Assembly (NCBI RefSeq): GCF_001424835.1
Contig: NZ_LMCQ01000025.1
Location: 1 to 64,000 of the forward strand
DNA from: Variovorax sp. Root318D1
GTDB taxonomy: Bacteria > Pseudomonadota > Gammaproteobacteria > Burkholderiales > Burkholderiaceae_C
Length of the DNA: 64,000 nt
Direction: 5' to 3'
Of the stretch, positions 16,007-25,240 are shown in pieces; position 1 is the first letter of the stretch, and the number at the start of each line of letters is the position of its first letter. The notes under the pieces were generated by a model. The model saw only the letters and a list, made by a program, of their open reading frames with translations. It had not been told where the DNA came from and did no database searches. The position numbers were made by a program, and so were the translations under genes.

Positions 16007-16118
16007 AGGCCGCACGATGCTGCGCGCCCAGGTGGCCGGCTATCAAAATGACAATGGCGGTGCAATGCCGGCTGGCCTGATCGTCAGCCAATTGTTCGCC
16101 AGGAGGCACAATCCCGCC

Positions 16119-16820
16119 ATGCCGCGCATCCTGCTGATCGACGACGACGAACATCTCGCCGCGCCGCTGACCACCTACTTCGCACGCTTCGGCTGCACGC
16201 TCGAGAGCGCCGTGCGTCCGAGCGAAGGGCTCGCCAAATTGCGTGCCGGCCAGTACGACGCCGCGATTCTCGACGTGATGCTGCCCGAGATGGATGGCTT
16301 TGCCCTCTGCCGCGAGATCCGCAAGGAAAGCGACATCCCGATCGTGATGCTCACCGCGCGCGGCGAGGTGATGGACCGTGTGGTCGGCCTGGAGCTCGGC
16401 GCCGACGACTACGTGCCCAAGCCTTTCGAGCCGCGTGAACTGGTGGCGCGCGTGCAGACCATCCTGCGGCGACAGCGCAGTGCGCCCGCCGCAGCGACCA
16501 ACGGCAACAGTGCGCAGCACCGCGTGTTCGACGGCCTGTCGATCGACCTCGACCGGCGCCAGGTGCTGCGCCATGGCGAGCGCGTGGAACTCACCGGCAC
16601 CGAATTCGAACTGCTCGCGCTGCTGGCGGCCGAGCCCGGCAAGGTCTTCAGCCGCGACGACATCCTGAACCGCCTCCGCGGCCATGAAGCCGAGCTCTAC
16701 ACCCGCGCGGTCGACATCGTGGTGAGCCGCCTGCGCAAGAAGCTCGAGCCGCTGGACTGCATCAAGACGCTGCGCAATGCCGGCTATGCGCTGGCCGTCG
16801 CGCGCAGCGAGCCCGCATGA
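16119..16820 (+). CDS. OmpR-family response regulator
   Basis: 233 residues from the ATG at 16119 (MPRILLIDDDEHLAAPL), with AGGAGG 12 bases upstream. The receiver domain has the acidic pocket DDD at 8-10, the phospho-acceptor Asp52 in LDVMLPEMDGF, and Lys in PKPFEPREL. The C-terminal half is a winged helix (ELTGTEFELLALLAAEPGKV, TRAVDIVVSRLRKKLE). It is closest in appearance to CpxR/OmpR regulators. Its stop overlaps the start of the kinase gene by four bases (ATGA), so the pair is co-translated. The Spy-like gene upstream is a candidate target. Confidence 0.96.
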   Translation: MPRILLIDDDEHLAAPLTTYFARFGCTLESAVRPSEGLAKLRAGQYDAAILDVMLPEMDGFALCREIRKESDIPIVMLTARGEVMDRVVGLELGADDYVPKPFEPRELVARVQTILRRQRSAPAAATNGNSAQHRVFDGLSIDLDRRQVLRHGERVELTGTEFELLALLAAEPGKVFSRDDILNRLRGHEAELYTRAVDIVVSRLRKKLEPLDCIKTLRNAGYALAVARSEPA

Positions 16821-18211
16821 GATCTCCGAGGAGAGGCTGGCGCAAGGCATGGCGCGACATGAGCTGCCGCCGCGCGGAGTTGCACAGGCAATGGCACGAG
16901 CAATGGCACGAGAAGGTGCAGGGCAAGCGCCGCTGGCGCCGCTCACTGCGCATCCGGCTCGTGATGATGTTCCTGCTGCTGGCGGTGGTGATGGCGGTGG
17001 TGTTCATGGGCGGCATGAAGAAGTCCTTCTCCACCGGCTGGGCCGAGGCCGCCAAGCCGATGCTGGTGGACTATGCCGACCGGCTCGTCGCCGAGATCGG
17101 CACGCCGCCTGACATCGCGCGCGCGCAGGCGTTGGTGAGCCGGCTGCCGATCACGATCCGCATCGTGGGCCCCAAGGTCAATTGGGATTCAAATCCCGCA
17201 GGCGCCAACGGCCGGGGCAGATGGATGCACCACCTCGACGAGGAGCCGCTGAATGACAAGTGGTTCATCCGTCCGACGGCCGACGGCCACCGTGTCATCT
17301 TCGGCTGGGCGCCCAAGCTCTGGCAGCTTGCGCCGCGTGCGGCGGGCTGGGCCACGCTCGGCGCGCTGCTGCTGCTCATGGTCCTGGGCTACGTCTATGT
17401 GAGCCGTCTGCTGCGGCCGCTGATCGACATCCGCGAAGGCGCGCAGCGCTTTGGCCGCGGCGAGTTCACGCAGCCCATTCCAATCCGCCAGAACGACGAC
17501 CTCGGAGACCTTGCGGGGCACATCAACACCATGGCCGACGACATCCAGGCCATGCTCGATGCCAAGCGCGGCCTGCTGCTGGCGTTGAGCCACGAATTGC
17601 GCTCGCCACTGACCCGGGCCCGGCTCAATGCCGAGCTGCTGCCGGCCACGCCCGAGGGTGCGGCCGAGCGCGAAGCGCTGCTGCGCGACCTGAACGAGAT
17701 GCGCGACCTGATCAGCGACCTGCTGGAAAGCGAACGCCTCGCAAGCCCGCATGCGGCGCTGCAACGCGAGCCGGTCGACCTGGCCGTGCTGGTGCGCGAA
17801 ATCGTCGCCGAGATGCCGGGCGCGCGGAACGTGCATCTCGACCTGGCGGAAGGCCTGCCGGCGCATTCGATCGACCGCATGCGTGTTCGCCTTCTGGTGC
17901 GCAACCTGCTGGACAACGCACTGCGCTACAGCACCGATGCGCCGCGGCCGCCGTGCGTGTCGCTGCGCGCGGTGGTGGACGGCAAGGTCCAGGGCATCGA
18001 GCTCGAGGTGCGGGACTTCGGGCCCGGCGTCGACGAAGCGCAGCTGGAGCGGCTGACCGAGCCGTTCTACCGTACTGACGGCGCGCGGGCGCGTGCCACC
18101 GGCGGCGTCGGCTTGGGCATGTACCTGTGCCGGCTGATCGCCGAGGCGCACGGCGGGACATTCGTGGTGCGCAACGCGCATCCCGGCCTGCAGATCGTCG
18201 TGCGAATGTAG
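16817..18211 (+). CDS. Sensor histidine kinase (CpxA/EnvZ-like)
   Basis: 464 residues. Two membrane segments (about 47-66 and 175-195) flank a short periplasmic sensor region, followed by a HAMP linker (RLLRPLIDIREGAQRFGRGE). The H-box LALSHELRSPLTRARLNAEL contains His259. The ATPase domain has the N-box RNLLDNALRYS, then DFGPGV and GVGLGMYLCRLIAEAHGG. The cytoplasmic N-terminus carries the unusual run HRQWHEQWHEKVQG, rich in His and Trp. Partner of the regulator immediately upstream; the stimulus is probably envelope stress or a metal, by inference from the neighbouring Spy-like gene. Confidence 0.95.
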   Translation: MRSPRRGWRKAWRDMSCRRAELHRQWHEQWHEKVQGKRRWRRSLRIRLVMMFLLLAVVMAVVFMGGMKKSFSTGWAEAAKPMLVDYADRLVAEIGTPPDIARAQALVSRLPITIRIVGPKVNWDSNPAGANGRGRWMHHLDEEPLNDKWFIRPTADGHRVIFGWAPKLWQLAPRAAGWATLGALLLLMVLGYVYVSRLLRPLIDIREGAQRFGRGEFTQPIPIRQNDDLGDLAGHINTMADDIQAMLDAKRGLLLALSHELRSPLTRARLNAELLPATPEGAAEREALLRDLNEMRDLISDLLESERLASPHAALQREPVDLAVLVREIVAEMPGARNVHLDLAEGLPAHSIDRMRVRLLVRNLLDNALRYSTDAPRPPCVSLRAVVDGKVQGIELEVRDFGPGVDEAQLERLTEPFYRTDGARARATGGVGLGMYLCRLIAEAHGGTFVVRNAHPGLQIVVRM

Positions 18212-18318
18212 GCTTCGGTCACGGTGTCTTGCGCTGTCGCCTGCGCTACCAGCCGACGGGCAATGCGGGGCTACGATGCGCCTCCGTGCCAGCGCCCGTC
18301 AATCAAGGAGACACCACC

Positions 18319-19362
18319 ATGAGCAGCTCACTCGTCAACCACCAGGTACGCCTCGCCAAGCGCCCCGAGGCCACGGCCACCCGCGAGAACTGGAAGTTCA
18401 CCACCGAGCCCGTGGGCGAACCGGCCGAGGGCGGGGTGCTGGTCAAGACGCTGTCGCTCTCGCTGGATCCGGCCATGCGCGGCTGGCTCAACGATGCGAA
18501 GAGCTACATCGCGCCCGTGGCCATCGACGAAGTAATGCGCGCTGGCGGCGTCGGGCGCGTCGTCGCCTCAAAGAATCCCGAGTTCGCGGTCGGCGACACC
18601 GTCTACGGCACCCTCGGCGTGCAGGAATACATCCTGATTCCGCAAGACCAGATCAAGCGCAACGGCCTGGTGAAAATCGACCTCAGGGTCGGCACCATCA
18701 ACCAGTGGCTCAACGTGCTCGGCATGCCCGGCATGACCGGCTACTTCGGCCTGATGGACGTGGGCCAGCCCAAGCCGGGCGAAACGGTCGTCATCTCCGG
18801 CGCGGCAGGCGCGGTGGGGCAAACCGTGGGCCAGCTCGCCAAGATCAAGGGCTGCCGCGTGGTCGGCATCGCGGGCGGTGCTGCCAAGTGCGACTGGGTG
18901 GTGAAAGAGCTGGGCTTCGATGCCTGCATCGACTACAAGGCCGGCGCGTCGGCGGTGCGCGACGGGCTCAAGACCCACTGCCCGAAGGGCGTGGACATCT
19001 ACTTCGACAACGTCGGCGGAGAGATTCTCGACGCGGTGCTGGCGCGGCTCGCACGCAAGGCCCGCGTGATCATCTGCGGCGCCATCAGCCAGTACAACAA
19101 TGCCAACAGCATGCCCGGCGCTGGTCCCAAGAACTACCTGAGCCTGCTGGTGAACCGCGCGCGCATGGAAGGCATCGTGGTGTTCGACTACGCCGACCGG
19201 TACCACATTGCCATTGCCGAGATGGCCGGCTACCTGAAGGACGGGCGCATGAAGAGCAAGGAAGACGTCGTGAAGGGCCTGGAGACTTTCCCCGAGTCGC
19301 TCAACAAGCTGTTCGCGGGAGAGAACTTCGGCAAGCTGATCCTGCAGGTGGCCGAAGACTGA
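18319..19362 (+). CDS. NADP-dependent medium-chain oxidoreductase (leukotriene B4 dehydrogenase-like)
   Basis: 347 residues from the ATG at 18319, with AAGGAG upstream. It lacks the zinc ligands of alcohol dehydrogenases and has the nucleotide motif GAAGAVGQTVGQLAK and the segments LSLDPAMRGWLND and YFDNVGGEILDAVL of the prostaglandin reductase/YncB (CurA-like) group. These enzymes reduce alpha,beta-unsaturated ketones or aldehydes with NADPH. It is a monocistronic gene that converges on the next one, 7 bases away. Confidence 0.93.
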   Translation: MSSSLVNHQVRLAKRPEATATRENWKFTTEPVGEPAEGGVLVKTLSLSLDPAMRGWLNDAKSYIAPVAIDEVMRAGGVGRVVASKNPEFAVGDTVYGTLGVQEYILIPQDQIKRNGLVKIDLRVGTINQWLNVLGMPGMTGYFGLMDVGQPKPGETVVISGAAGAVGQTVGQLAKIKGCRVVGIAGGAAKCDWVVKELGFDACIDYKAGASAVRDGLKTHCPKGVDIYFDNVGGEILDAVLARLARKARVIICGAISQYNNANSMPGAGPKNYLSLLVNRARMEGIVVFDYADRYHIAIAEMAGYLKDGRMKSKEDVVKGLETFPESLNKLFAGENFGKLILQVAED

Positions 19363-19369
19363 AGCCGGC

Positions 19370-19693
19370 TCAGGGCTCGCTTGGGCGCATGGGAATGTCG
19401 CCCATGGCGTCGTCCTCGCGCAGGCCACGAGCGGCCTTCAGCGTTTCGATGGAGAGGCCGTCACCGTGGCCGGCGAAGCCCTTGGCGACCCCCTCCAGCA
19501 CCGTCGACAGGCCGATGTCGCCGTCGGCGCGGGCATCCATGCTGATGTTGAGCACTCGGGCCGCCATCTGCCGATAACTGATGGCGCCCGCGCCTTCGAG
19601 CGCCGCCACCAGGTCAAGGTACAGCGCCAGGTTCAGGTCGAACACCAGCTTGGGCGTGATCTCGAATTCATCGTTCTTGTTCTTGTTATCCAT
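19370..19693 (-). CDS. Conserved hypothetical protein, 107 residues
   Basis: A short acidic, soluble protein without signal peptide. AGGAGG stands 9 bases before the ATG at 19693, which supports translation. The central part FDLNLALYLDLVAALEGAGAI-type sequence followed by YRQMAARVLNISMDARADG looks helical. No catalytic motif is seen and I do not recognise the family. It converges with the oxidoreductase gene and lies 79 bases downstream of the DMT exporter gene on the same strand. Confidence 0.7.
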   Translation of the reverse strand: MDNKNKNDEFEITPKLVFDLNLALYLDLVAALEGAGAISYRQMAARVLNISMDARADGDIGLSTVLEGVAKGFAGHGDGLSIETLKAARGLREDDAMGDIPMRPSEP

Positions 19694-19772
19694 AGGGTGA
19701 GCCTCCTAAATTCCGAAGCCTCCACTCTAGCCACAAACAAGGCGCCGGTCTCGTCGGACGCGGACCTATTCA

Positions 19773-20618
19773 TCAGCGCGCGCGCGTGCCCATCACGGCG
19801 GCCGAGATGATCAGCCCCGCCGCAAGGCCGATGCTCCAGGTGAGCGGGCGCCCGGTCACTGCCAGCAGCAGCGCGGTGGAGCCCAGCGGCGTGAGATAGC
19901 TCAGGATGCCGATCTGCCGCGCATCCCCGCGCTTGAGCGCCATGTCCCAGACGAAGAAAGCCGCGCCGAGCGGACCGAGGCCGCACAGCGCGACCAGCAG
20001 CCCGTCTTTCGCGGACAGCACGACCGAAGTCTCCAGCAGCGCATGGCAGGCGAGCGACAACACGCCGGAGACGACGCCGAAGAGGCCGATCGCGGAGGTC
20101 GGGAACGCCGCCACCCGCTTCGTCCAGAGCGAATAGCTGGCCCAGATGAAGGCCGAGCCCAGCGCCGGCAGGAAGCCCCAGGCTGAGGCACCTGTCACGG
20201 ACGCGGCGCCCTCGCGTGCGCCGAGGATCGCGATGGCCGCGCCAGCAAAACCCAGCAAGGCGGCCACCAGATGCAGCGGCCTCAGCGACAGCCCGGGCAG
20301 CAGCGCCGGTGCCAGCACCACCATGAACAGTGGCCACAAGTAGTTGACCAGGTTGGCTTCCACGGGCGGGGCATGCCGCAACGCGATGAACAGCAGAAAG
20401 TGGAAGCCGAACAAGCCATAGATGCCGAGGGCCAGCGTGCGCGGCGGCACGTACCAGGCGCTGCGGTCGCGCAGCACCAGCGGCCAGCTGGGAATGCTGC
20501 CGATGATCAAAGCGAGGCCGGTCAGCAGGAACGGCGGCAGGTGCGAGAGCGCGGTGCCGAGCGAGGCGAGGGTGGCCCACAGCGCAATGGCGGCAAGGGC
20601 AAGAAGCGTGGCGGACAT
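19773..20618 (-). CDS. DMT superfamily (EamA) exporter
   Basis: 281 residues with about ten hydrophobic segments in two repeats, the EamA layout. Features such as RHAPPVEANLVNYLWPLF and SAFIWASYSLWTKRV resemble the YddG aromatic amino acid exporters; the substrate is inferred only. The C-terminal end PLGSTALLLAVTGRPLTWSI is typical of the family. The AraC-type regulator gene lies 70 bases upstream on the same strand, and may control it or be co-transcribed with it. Confidence 0.9.
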   Translation of the reverse strand: MSATLLALAAIALWATLASLGTALSHLPPFLLTGLALIIGSIPSWPLVLRDRSAWYVPPRTLALGIYGLFGFHFLLFIALRHAPPVEANLVNYLWPLFMVVLAPALLPGLSLRPLHLVAALLGFAGAAIAILGAREGAASVTGASAWGFLPALGSAFIWASYSLWTKRVAAFPTSAIGLFGVVSGVLSLACHALLETSVVLSAKDGLLVALCGLGPLGAAFFVWDMALKRGDARQIGILSYLTPLGSTALLLAVTGRPLTWSIGLAAGLIISAAVMGTRAR

Positions 20619-20688
20619 CGCACCGAGCTTAAGCGGCGCCGTCGTCGCAAAGCGCCGGTGAATCGTCGCGTGGCAACGACGTTTCCGT

Positions 20689-21402
20689 TCAGTGATCGAG
20701 CCTGCGCAGTGCCGCCGTGAGCGCGGAGGGCGAGCGGTAGCCCGTGTGGCGCGCCGTCTCCGCCACGCCCATGCCGCCCAGCCGCAGTTCGCGCGCGTGC
20801 GCGAGCCGCAGCATGCGCAGCCAGTGCATCGCGCTCATGCCCTGCTCGTCGCGGCAGCGCTGCGCGAACTGGCTGGGGCTCAGGCACGCCACGCCTGCGA
20901 GATCGGCAACGCCCAGCGGCTCGTGCCAGTGCGCCCGGGCCCAGGCGGCGAGCGCGGTCCAGTCGATGCGCCGGCTTCGCGCAGGGGCCGGCGGGGTCGC
21001 ACCCCAGGCTTCGAGCAGGAGCGCGGGGCCATGCTGCAGCGTCAATGCGAAAGCATCCGGATGCTGCGCGCACTGCGCGAGGTACAGCGCCAGCGTCTGC
21101 AGCCGCGAAGCATCGGCGGGCGCGTGCTCGGCGCAACGCGCCCACGTCGGGTGGGTGGTGTCGAGCACGAGGCACTGGCTGCCGCTGCGCGATTCGAAGT
21201 CGTGCCGGTCGCCGGGCACCACCACTTGCGCCTCACCGGCGCCGACGCGCGCGCCGCGGCCTTCCACTTCGAGTTCGAGCACACCGGCCAGGCCGATCAG
21301 CACCTGGAAGTGGTCATGCGCGTGGCTGCCGCGCGAAGCGCCGTAGTCGCGCAGCGAAAGGCTGTGCGGCTCGGCGCGGGGGAGCATTGCTGGGGTTTGC
21401 AT
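20689..21402 (-). CDS. AraC family transcriptional regulator
   Basis: 237 residues from the ATG at 21402. The N-terminal half is a cupin-like sensor domain (HAHDHFQVLIGLAGVLELEV, VVVPGDRHDFESRSG). The C-terminal 90 residues form two helix-turn-helix units, with LADLAG-type helices (GVADLAGVACLSPSQFAQR) and MGVAETARHTGYRSPSALTAA. It lies between the transporter gene (37 bases upstream) and the DMT exporter gene on the same strand. The effector is unknown; regulation of the adjacent exporter is the simplest guess. Confidence 0.92.
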   Translation of the reverse strand: MQTPAMLPRAEPHSLSLRDYGASRGSHAHDHFQVLIGLAGVLELEVEGRGARVGAGEAQVVVPGDRHDFESRSGSQCLVLDTTHPTWARCAEHAPADASRLQTLALYLAQCAQHPDAFALTLQHGPALLLEAWGATPPAPARSRRIDWTALAAWARAHWHEPLGVADLAGVACLSPSQFAQRCRDEQGMSAMHWLRMLRLAHARELRLGGMGVAETARHTGYRSPSALTAALRRLDH

Positions 21403-21439
21403 GGGCAGGATCGAATTGTCGTTCCGTGCTCCGCGGCTG

Positions 21440-22570
21440 TCATCCCAGCCGCAGCAGCAACGCGGAAGCCGCGCACACCAGCAAGAAGGGAATGCTGATG
21501 CGGTGAAACTCGCGCAGGCCGTGCGGCACCCTGGCAAGCCTCAATGCGATCAGGTTGGCCAGCGAGCCCAGCACGCACCCGAATCCGCCCACGCTCACTC
21601 CCGCGGCCAGTGCCGGCAAATCCCGCACGTGGCCGTCGAGCAGGATTGCGGCCGGCACGTTGCTGATGAACTGCGAGGCGACGATGGCGGCCAGGTAGGC
21701 GCGCCATCCCTCGGTGATCGGCCAATGGTTCAGCAGCGCCACGACGGCGGGCAGCTCGGCCAGCTGCCGCAGGTCCACGAACATCAACGCAATGATCGCG
21801 AGCAGGGCCCAGTCGATGCCGCGCAGCACGCGCGGATACGACACCAGGAACACGGCGAACACCACGCCAAGGCCTGCCAGCAGCCAATGCCGGTCCAGCG
21901 CGACCACAAAGCCGACGAACAGGACTCCTGCCAAGGCAAGCAGGCGAGGCTGCACCGGCGTGGCCTCGGCCTCGGGCTTGAGCGCGATGGCCGTGCGCGG
22001 CACCAGCAGCCAGACTGCCGCGAAGAGCCAGAACAGCATCACGGCCACGGTCGGCAGCATCATTCCCATGAAGGCAACGAAGCTCTCGCCCGAGCGGTGC
22101 CACAGGTAGAGGTTCTGCGGGTTGCCGATGGGCGTGAGCGCCGAGCCCGCGTTGACGGCCAGCGCCTCGAGAACCACGAGCCGTGCGAGCGGCAGGTGCG
22201 CCTGGTTGGCGAGTACGCGCGTCAGCGGCACCAGCAGGAACAAGCTCACGTCATTGGTCACCAGCGCGGAGAGCAATGCGGCACTGGCGGTGAGCAGAAG
22301 CGCGAGGCTGCGCTGACTGTGCGTGCGCGCGAGCAGGCGCTGCGCGGCGGCCTGCAGCATGCCGCTCTTTTCCACGCCCTGGGTGATGGCGAGCAGGCCC
22401 GCGAGCGCGCCCACGGTCTGCCAATCGACCAGCTTCAGCCAGTCCATGGGCGCACGCGGGCGCAAGAAGGCGAACACGACCGCGACGGCGGCCAGCAGCC
22501 ACAGCAAACCGTTGCCGCCGCCCTGTTCGGACGGCGCCGTGGTCAGTGATTCAGCGGCCGACGAGCTCAC
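21440..22570 (-). CDS. ArsB/NhaD/SLC13-type anion transporter
   Basis: 376 residues with roughly ten hydrophobic segments. SALVTNDVSLFLLVPL and NAGSALTPIGNPQNLYLW are the hallmark loops of the ion transporter superfamily members ArsB, NhaD and DASS; the second half repeats the pattern with VASQFISNVPAAILL. The start is a GTG at 22570, which lies 20 bases inside the upstream ligase gene, so the two are translationally coupled. The substrate is unknown: sulfate or an organic anion would fit the sulfation genes upstream, but this is inference. Confidence 0.85.
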   Translation of the reverse strand: MSSSAAESLTTAPSEQGGGNGLLWLLAAVAVVFAFLRPRAPMDWLKLVDWQTVGALAGLLAITQGVEKSGMLQAAAQRLLARTHSQRSLALLLTASAALLSALVTNDVSLFLLVPLTRVLANQAHLPLARLVVLEALAVNAGSALTPIGNPQNLYLWHRSGESFVAFMGMMLPTVAVMLFWLFAAVWLLVPRTAIALKPEAEATPVQPRLLALAGVLFVGFVVALDRHWLLAGLGVVFAVFLVSYPRVLRGIDWALLAIIALMFVDLRQLAELPAVVALLNHWPITEGWRAYLAAIVASQFISNVPAAILLDGHVRDLPALAAGVSVGGFGCVLGSLANLIALRLARVPHGLREFHRISIPFLLVCAASALLLRLG

Positions 22571-24089
22571 GCAGTTCGCGCTTGAGGACCTTGCCGATCG
22601 CGCTGCGCGGCAGTTCGTCGATGAAGTGAAGGCGCGCCAGACGCTGCGTCTTGCCGAGCTGGGCGTTGGCCCATTGGAGCAGCGCCTCTTCGGTGGTGCC
22701 GTCGCCTTCGCGGCGCACCACGAAGGCCACCGGCGTCTCGCCCCATTGCTCCGACGGCACGCCGATTACCGCGACGTCGGCCACGGCGGCATGGCCCCGC
22801 AACACGGTCTCGAGGTCGCTCGGATAGATGTTGAAGCCGCCGCTGATGATCATGTCCTTCTTGCGGTCGAACAGCGTCAGGAAGCCATCGGCATCGAAGC
22901 GTCCGACGTCGCCGGTGCGGATGAAGCGCTTGCCGCTCGCGTCGAACCATTCGGCTTCGCGCGTCTTGGCGGGCTGGCGGTGGTAGCCGGTCATCATGCC
23001 GGCCGAATGGCCCACCACTTCGCCGGCCCGTTCGGTGTCGCCGCGCGGAATCTCGTTGCCGTCTTCGTCGATCAGCCGGATGTCACTGCCTTCGGCCGGG
23101 CTCCCCACCGTGTGCAGCTTGTCGGGATGCAGGTGCGCTTCGAGAATGCAGGTGCCGCCGCCTTCGGTCATACCGTAGAACTCGATCAGCCCACCGGGCC
23201 AGCGCTTGAGCACGTCGGCCTTGAGCGCGGCATTGAAGGGCGCGCTGGTGCTGAATTTGAAGCGGAACGACGAGAGGTCGTGTGCGTCGAAGCGAGGATG
23301 CGCCATCAGGCGCTGGTATTGCACGGGCACCAGCATCGTGTGCGTGACGCGGTGCTTTTCGGCCAGTTGCAAGTAGCCGAGCGCGTCGAATTTCGGCATC
23401 AGCACCACGCAGCCACCGAAGGCGATGGTGGGGAAGAACACCACCAGCGTCGTGTTGGAATAAAGCGGCGTCGACAGCAGCGTGACCGTGTCCGCACCGT
23501 ATCCGTACTTGGCGCCGCGCTGTACATGGGCCCAGCGCATGCCGTGGCCCTGCACAATGCCTTTGGGCTCGCCGGTGGTGCCCGAGGAATAGATGATGTT
23601 GAAGGCCCAGGAGGGCTGCGTTTCGACGGCGCTCGGCTGTGCGCCCACAGGGGCCAGCCAACTCTCAAGGCTCTGCCCGGCGTTGGAACCGTCGAGCGCG
23701 ACGCGCGGAATACCGCCTTCCTTCGGGGCGCCGACAACCTCGGCCGCCGAGGCGTCGGTGAAGAGGATGCGCGCATCGGCATCCTCGATCATGCGCGCCA
23801 GGCTGGCGGGGGTGGAGCCGGGCGCGAGCGGCGCGACTGCGACACCGACGCGCAGAGCACCCAGGAAAACCGCCGCGTAGTTCACCGAAGAAGTCGCGCA
23901 CACCGCGATGGCATCGCCGGGCTTGAGCCCTTCGCGCTGCAGGCTGGCCGCGATGCGGTCCATCAGCGCGTCGAGGGCGCCGTAGGTCAGGCTTCGCTCG
24001 TTGTCGACCAGCGCAATACGCCCGGGCGCTTGCATCGCATGCTCGTGAACGAGCTGGGCGATGGTGCCAAATTCCTGCATCGTGTTCAT
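22551..24089 (-). CDS. Class I adenylate-forming ligase (acyl-CoA synthetase-like)
   Basis: 512 residues. The P-loop-like motif IIYSSGTTGEPKGIVQGH is at 165-182. FYGMTEGGG, TGDVGRFDADGFLTLFDRKKD and the C-terminal catalytic lysine segment PRSAIGKVLKREL complete the ANL superfamily pattern. It should activate a carboxylic acid as acyl-AMP and load it on CoA or a carrier. Its start overlaps the stop of the aminotransferase gene (ATGA). In this context it may supply an acyl group for an amino sugar; a free-standing fatty or aromatic acid ligase is the alternative. Confidence 0.92.
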   Translation of the reverse strand: MNTMQEFGTIAQLVHEHAMQAPGRIALVDNERSLTYGALDALMDRIAASLQREGLKPGDAIAVCATSSVNYAAVFLGALRVGVAVAPLAPGSTPASLARMIEDADARILFTDASAAEVVGAPKEGGIPRVALDGSNAGQSLESWLAPVGAQPSAVETQPSWAFNIIYSSGTTGEPKGIVQGHGMRWAHVQRGAKYGYGADTVTLLSTPLYSNTTLVVFFPTIAFGGCVVLMPKFDALGYLQLAEKHRVTHTMLVPVQYQRLMAHPRFDAHDLSSFRFKFSTSAPFNAALKADVLKRWPGGLIEFYGMTEGGGTCILEAHLHPDKLHTVGSPAEGSDIRLIDEDGNEIPRGDTERAGEVVGHSAGMMTGYHRQPAKTREAEWFDASGKRFIRTGDVGRFDADGFLTLFDRKKDMIISGGFNIYPSDLETVLRGHAAVADVAVIGVPSEQWGETPVAFVVRREGDGTTEEALLQWANAQLGKTQRLARLHFIDELPRSAIGKVLKRELRELVGR

Positions 24090-25240
24090 GTCTGACTGTG
24101 CCTGTTTACGTCGCCGACGGCTTCTCGCACGGCGTGAATGATGTATTCGATTTCCTCGTCGCTGAGCATCGGGTAAAGCGGCAGGGCCAGCGAGCAGCGG
24201 GCCAGCCGCTCGCTGTGCGGCAGAGTGCTCGCGCCTCGCCAGCGCCCCAGCGCCTCGTGCAGGTGCAGCGGCTGTTCATAGTAGACGCGGGTGGCGATTC
24301 CCCTTGTCGCCAGTTGGACCGCCAGCGCGTTCCGCTCGTGCGAGCCGCGCAGGACAACGACGAAATAGTTCCAGGCATGGCCCGCCGCGTCACTCGGCAA
24401 TTGCATCGGGCACCCGGCCCACGCCGCCAGATAACGCGCGGCGATGGCGCGACGCCGCGCGATGGCACCAGGGAAATCATCCAACGCCACATGAAGGAGC
24501 GACGCTTGCAACTCGTCCATGCGGCTGTTCTGGCCCAGGCATGTGTGCAATCCGTTCTGGTACCCGTGGTTGCGGAGCAGGCGCGCCTTCTCGGCATGGC
24601 GCGGATTCTTGAAAGCCAGGGCTCCCGCGTCTCCGGCGGCGCCCAGGGTCTTGGTGGGGTAGAAGCTCATCGCCGCTGCGTCGCCCCAGCTGCCGGCAGG
24701 ATGCGCGCGTCCGTCCGCGCCGCAAGCGCTGGCACCCAGGCACTGGGCCACGTCCTCGATCAGAGGCAGCTGCTCGTCCCGGCAATAGGCGGCCAACTCG
24801 GGCAGCCCGGTGGGATCACCGAAGAGTCCGACCGCGAGAACGGCGCGGGTGCGGGGCGTTCTCGCGTCCCGGAATTGCGCGAGCGGCACCAGAAAATCAT
24901 CGGCGGCACTGTCGACGAACACCGGACGCGCACCGGCGGCGATCACCGCTTCGGCACAGGCCGCAAAGGTGTAGGAGGGGAGCAGGACTTCGTCGTCCGG
25001 ATGCCCTCCGGCCGCACTGCCGACGCCCAGACTCTTGAGGGCAAGCAGCAGTGCGTCTGAACCGGAACTCACGGCCACCACCTCGCGCCCTTGTAGCAAG
25101 TCCGACAGCCGCGCCTCGAATGCGCTGACCTGCGGACCGAGGACATAGGTGCCGCTGCGCAACACCGCGGCACATGCCTGGACAAGGCGTTCGGCCATGG
25201 GTTCGGCACATGCCGCGGAACGGAACAACGGAATATTCAT
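24086..25240 (-). CDS. DegT/DnrJ/EryC1/StrS family aminotransferase
   Basis: 384 residues from the ATG at 25240, which overlaps the stop of the dehydrogenase gene (ATGA). The PLP lysine is Lys197 in SFYPTKTLGAAGDAGAL, with LIEDVAQCLGA at 160-170 and the substrate loop GYQNGLHTCLGQNSRMDELQ-like region near 265. Family members transaminate nucleotide-linked keto sugars to amino sugars for surface glycans. The Gfo/Idh/MocA protein encoded just before it could create the keto sugar, as in other two-step amino sugar pathways. Confidence 0.95.
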   Translation of the reverse strand: MNIPLFRSAACAEPMAERLVQACAAVLRSGTYVLGPQVSAFEARLSDLLQGREVVAVSSGSDALLLALKSLGVGSAAGGHPDDEVLLPSYTFAACAEAVIAAGARPVFVDSAADDFLVPLAQFRDARTPRTRAVLAVGLFGDPTGLPELAAYCRDEQLPLIEDVAQCLGASACGADGRAHPAGSWGDAAAMSFYPTKTLGAAGDAGALAFKNPRHAEKARLLRNHGYQNGLHTCLGQNSRMDELQASLLHVALDDFPGAIARRRAIAARYLAAWAGCPMQLPSDAAGHAWNYFVVVLRGSHERNALAVQLATRGIATRVYYEQPLHLHEALGRWRGASTLPHSERLARCSLALPLYPMLSDEEIEYIIHAVREAVGDVNRHSQT

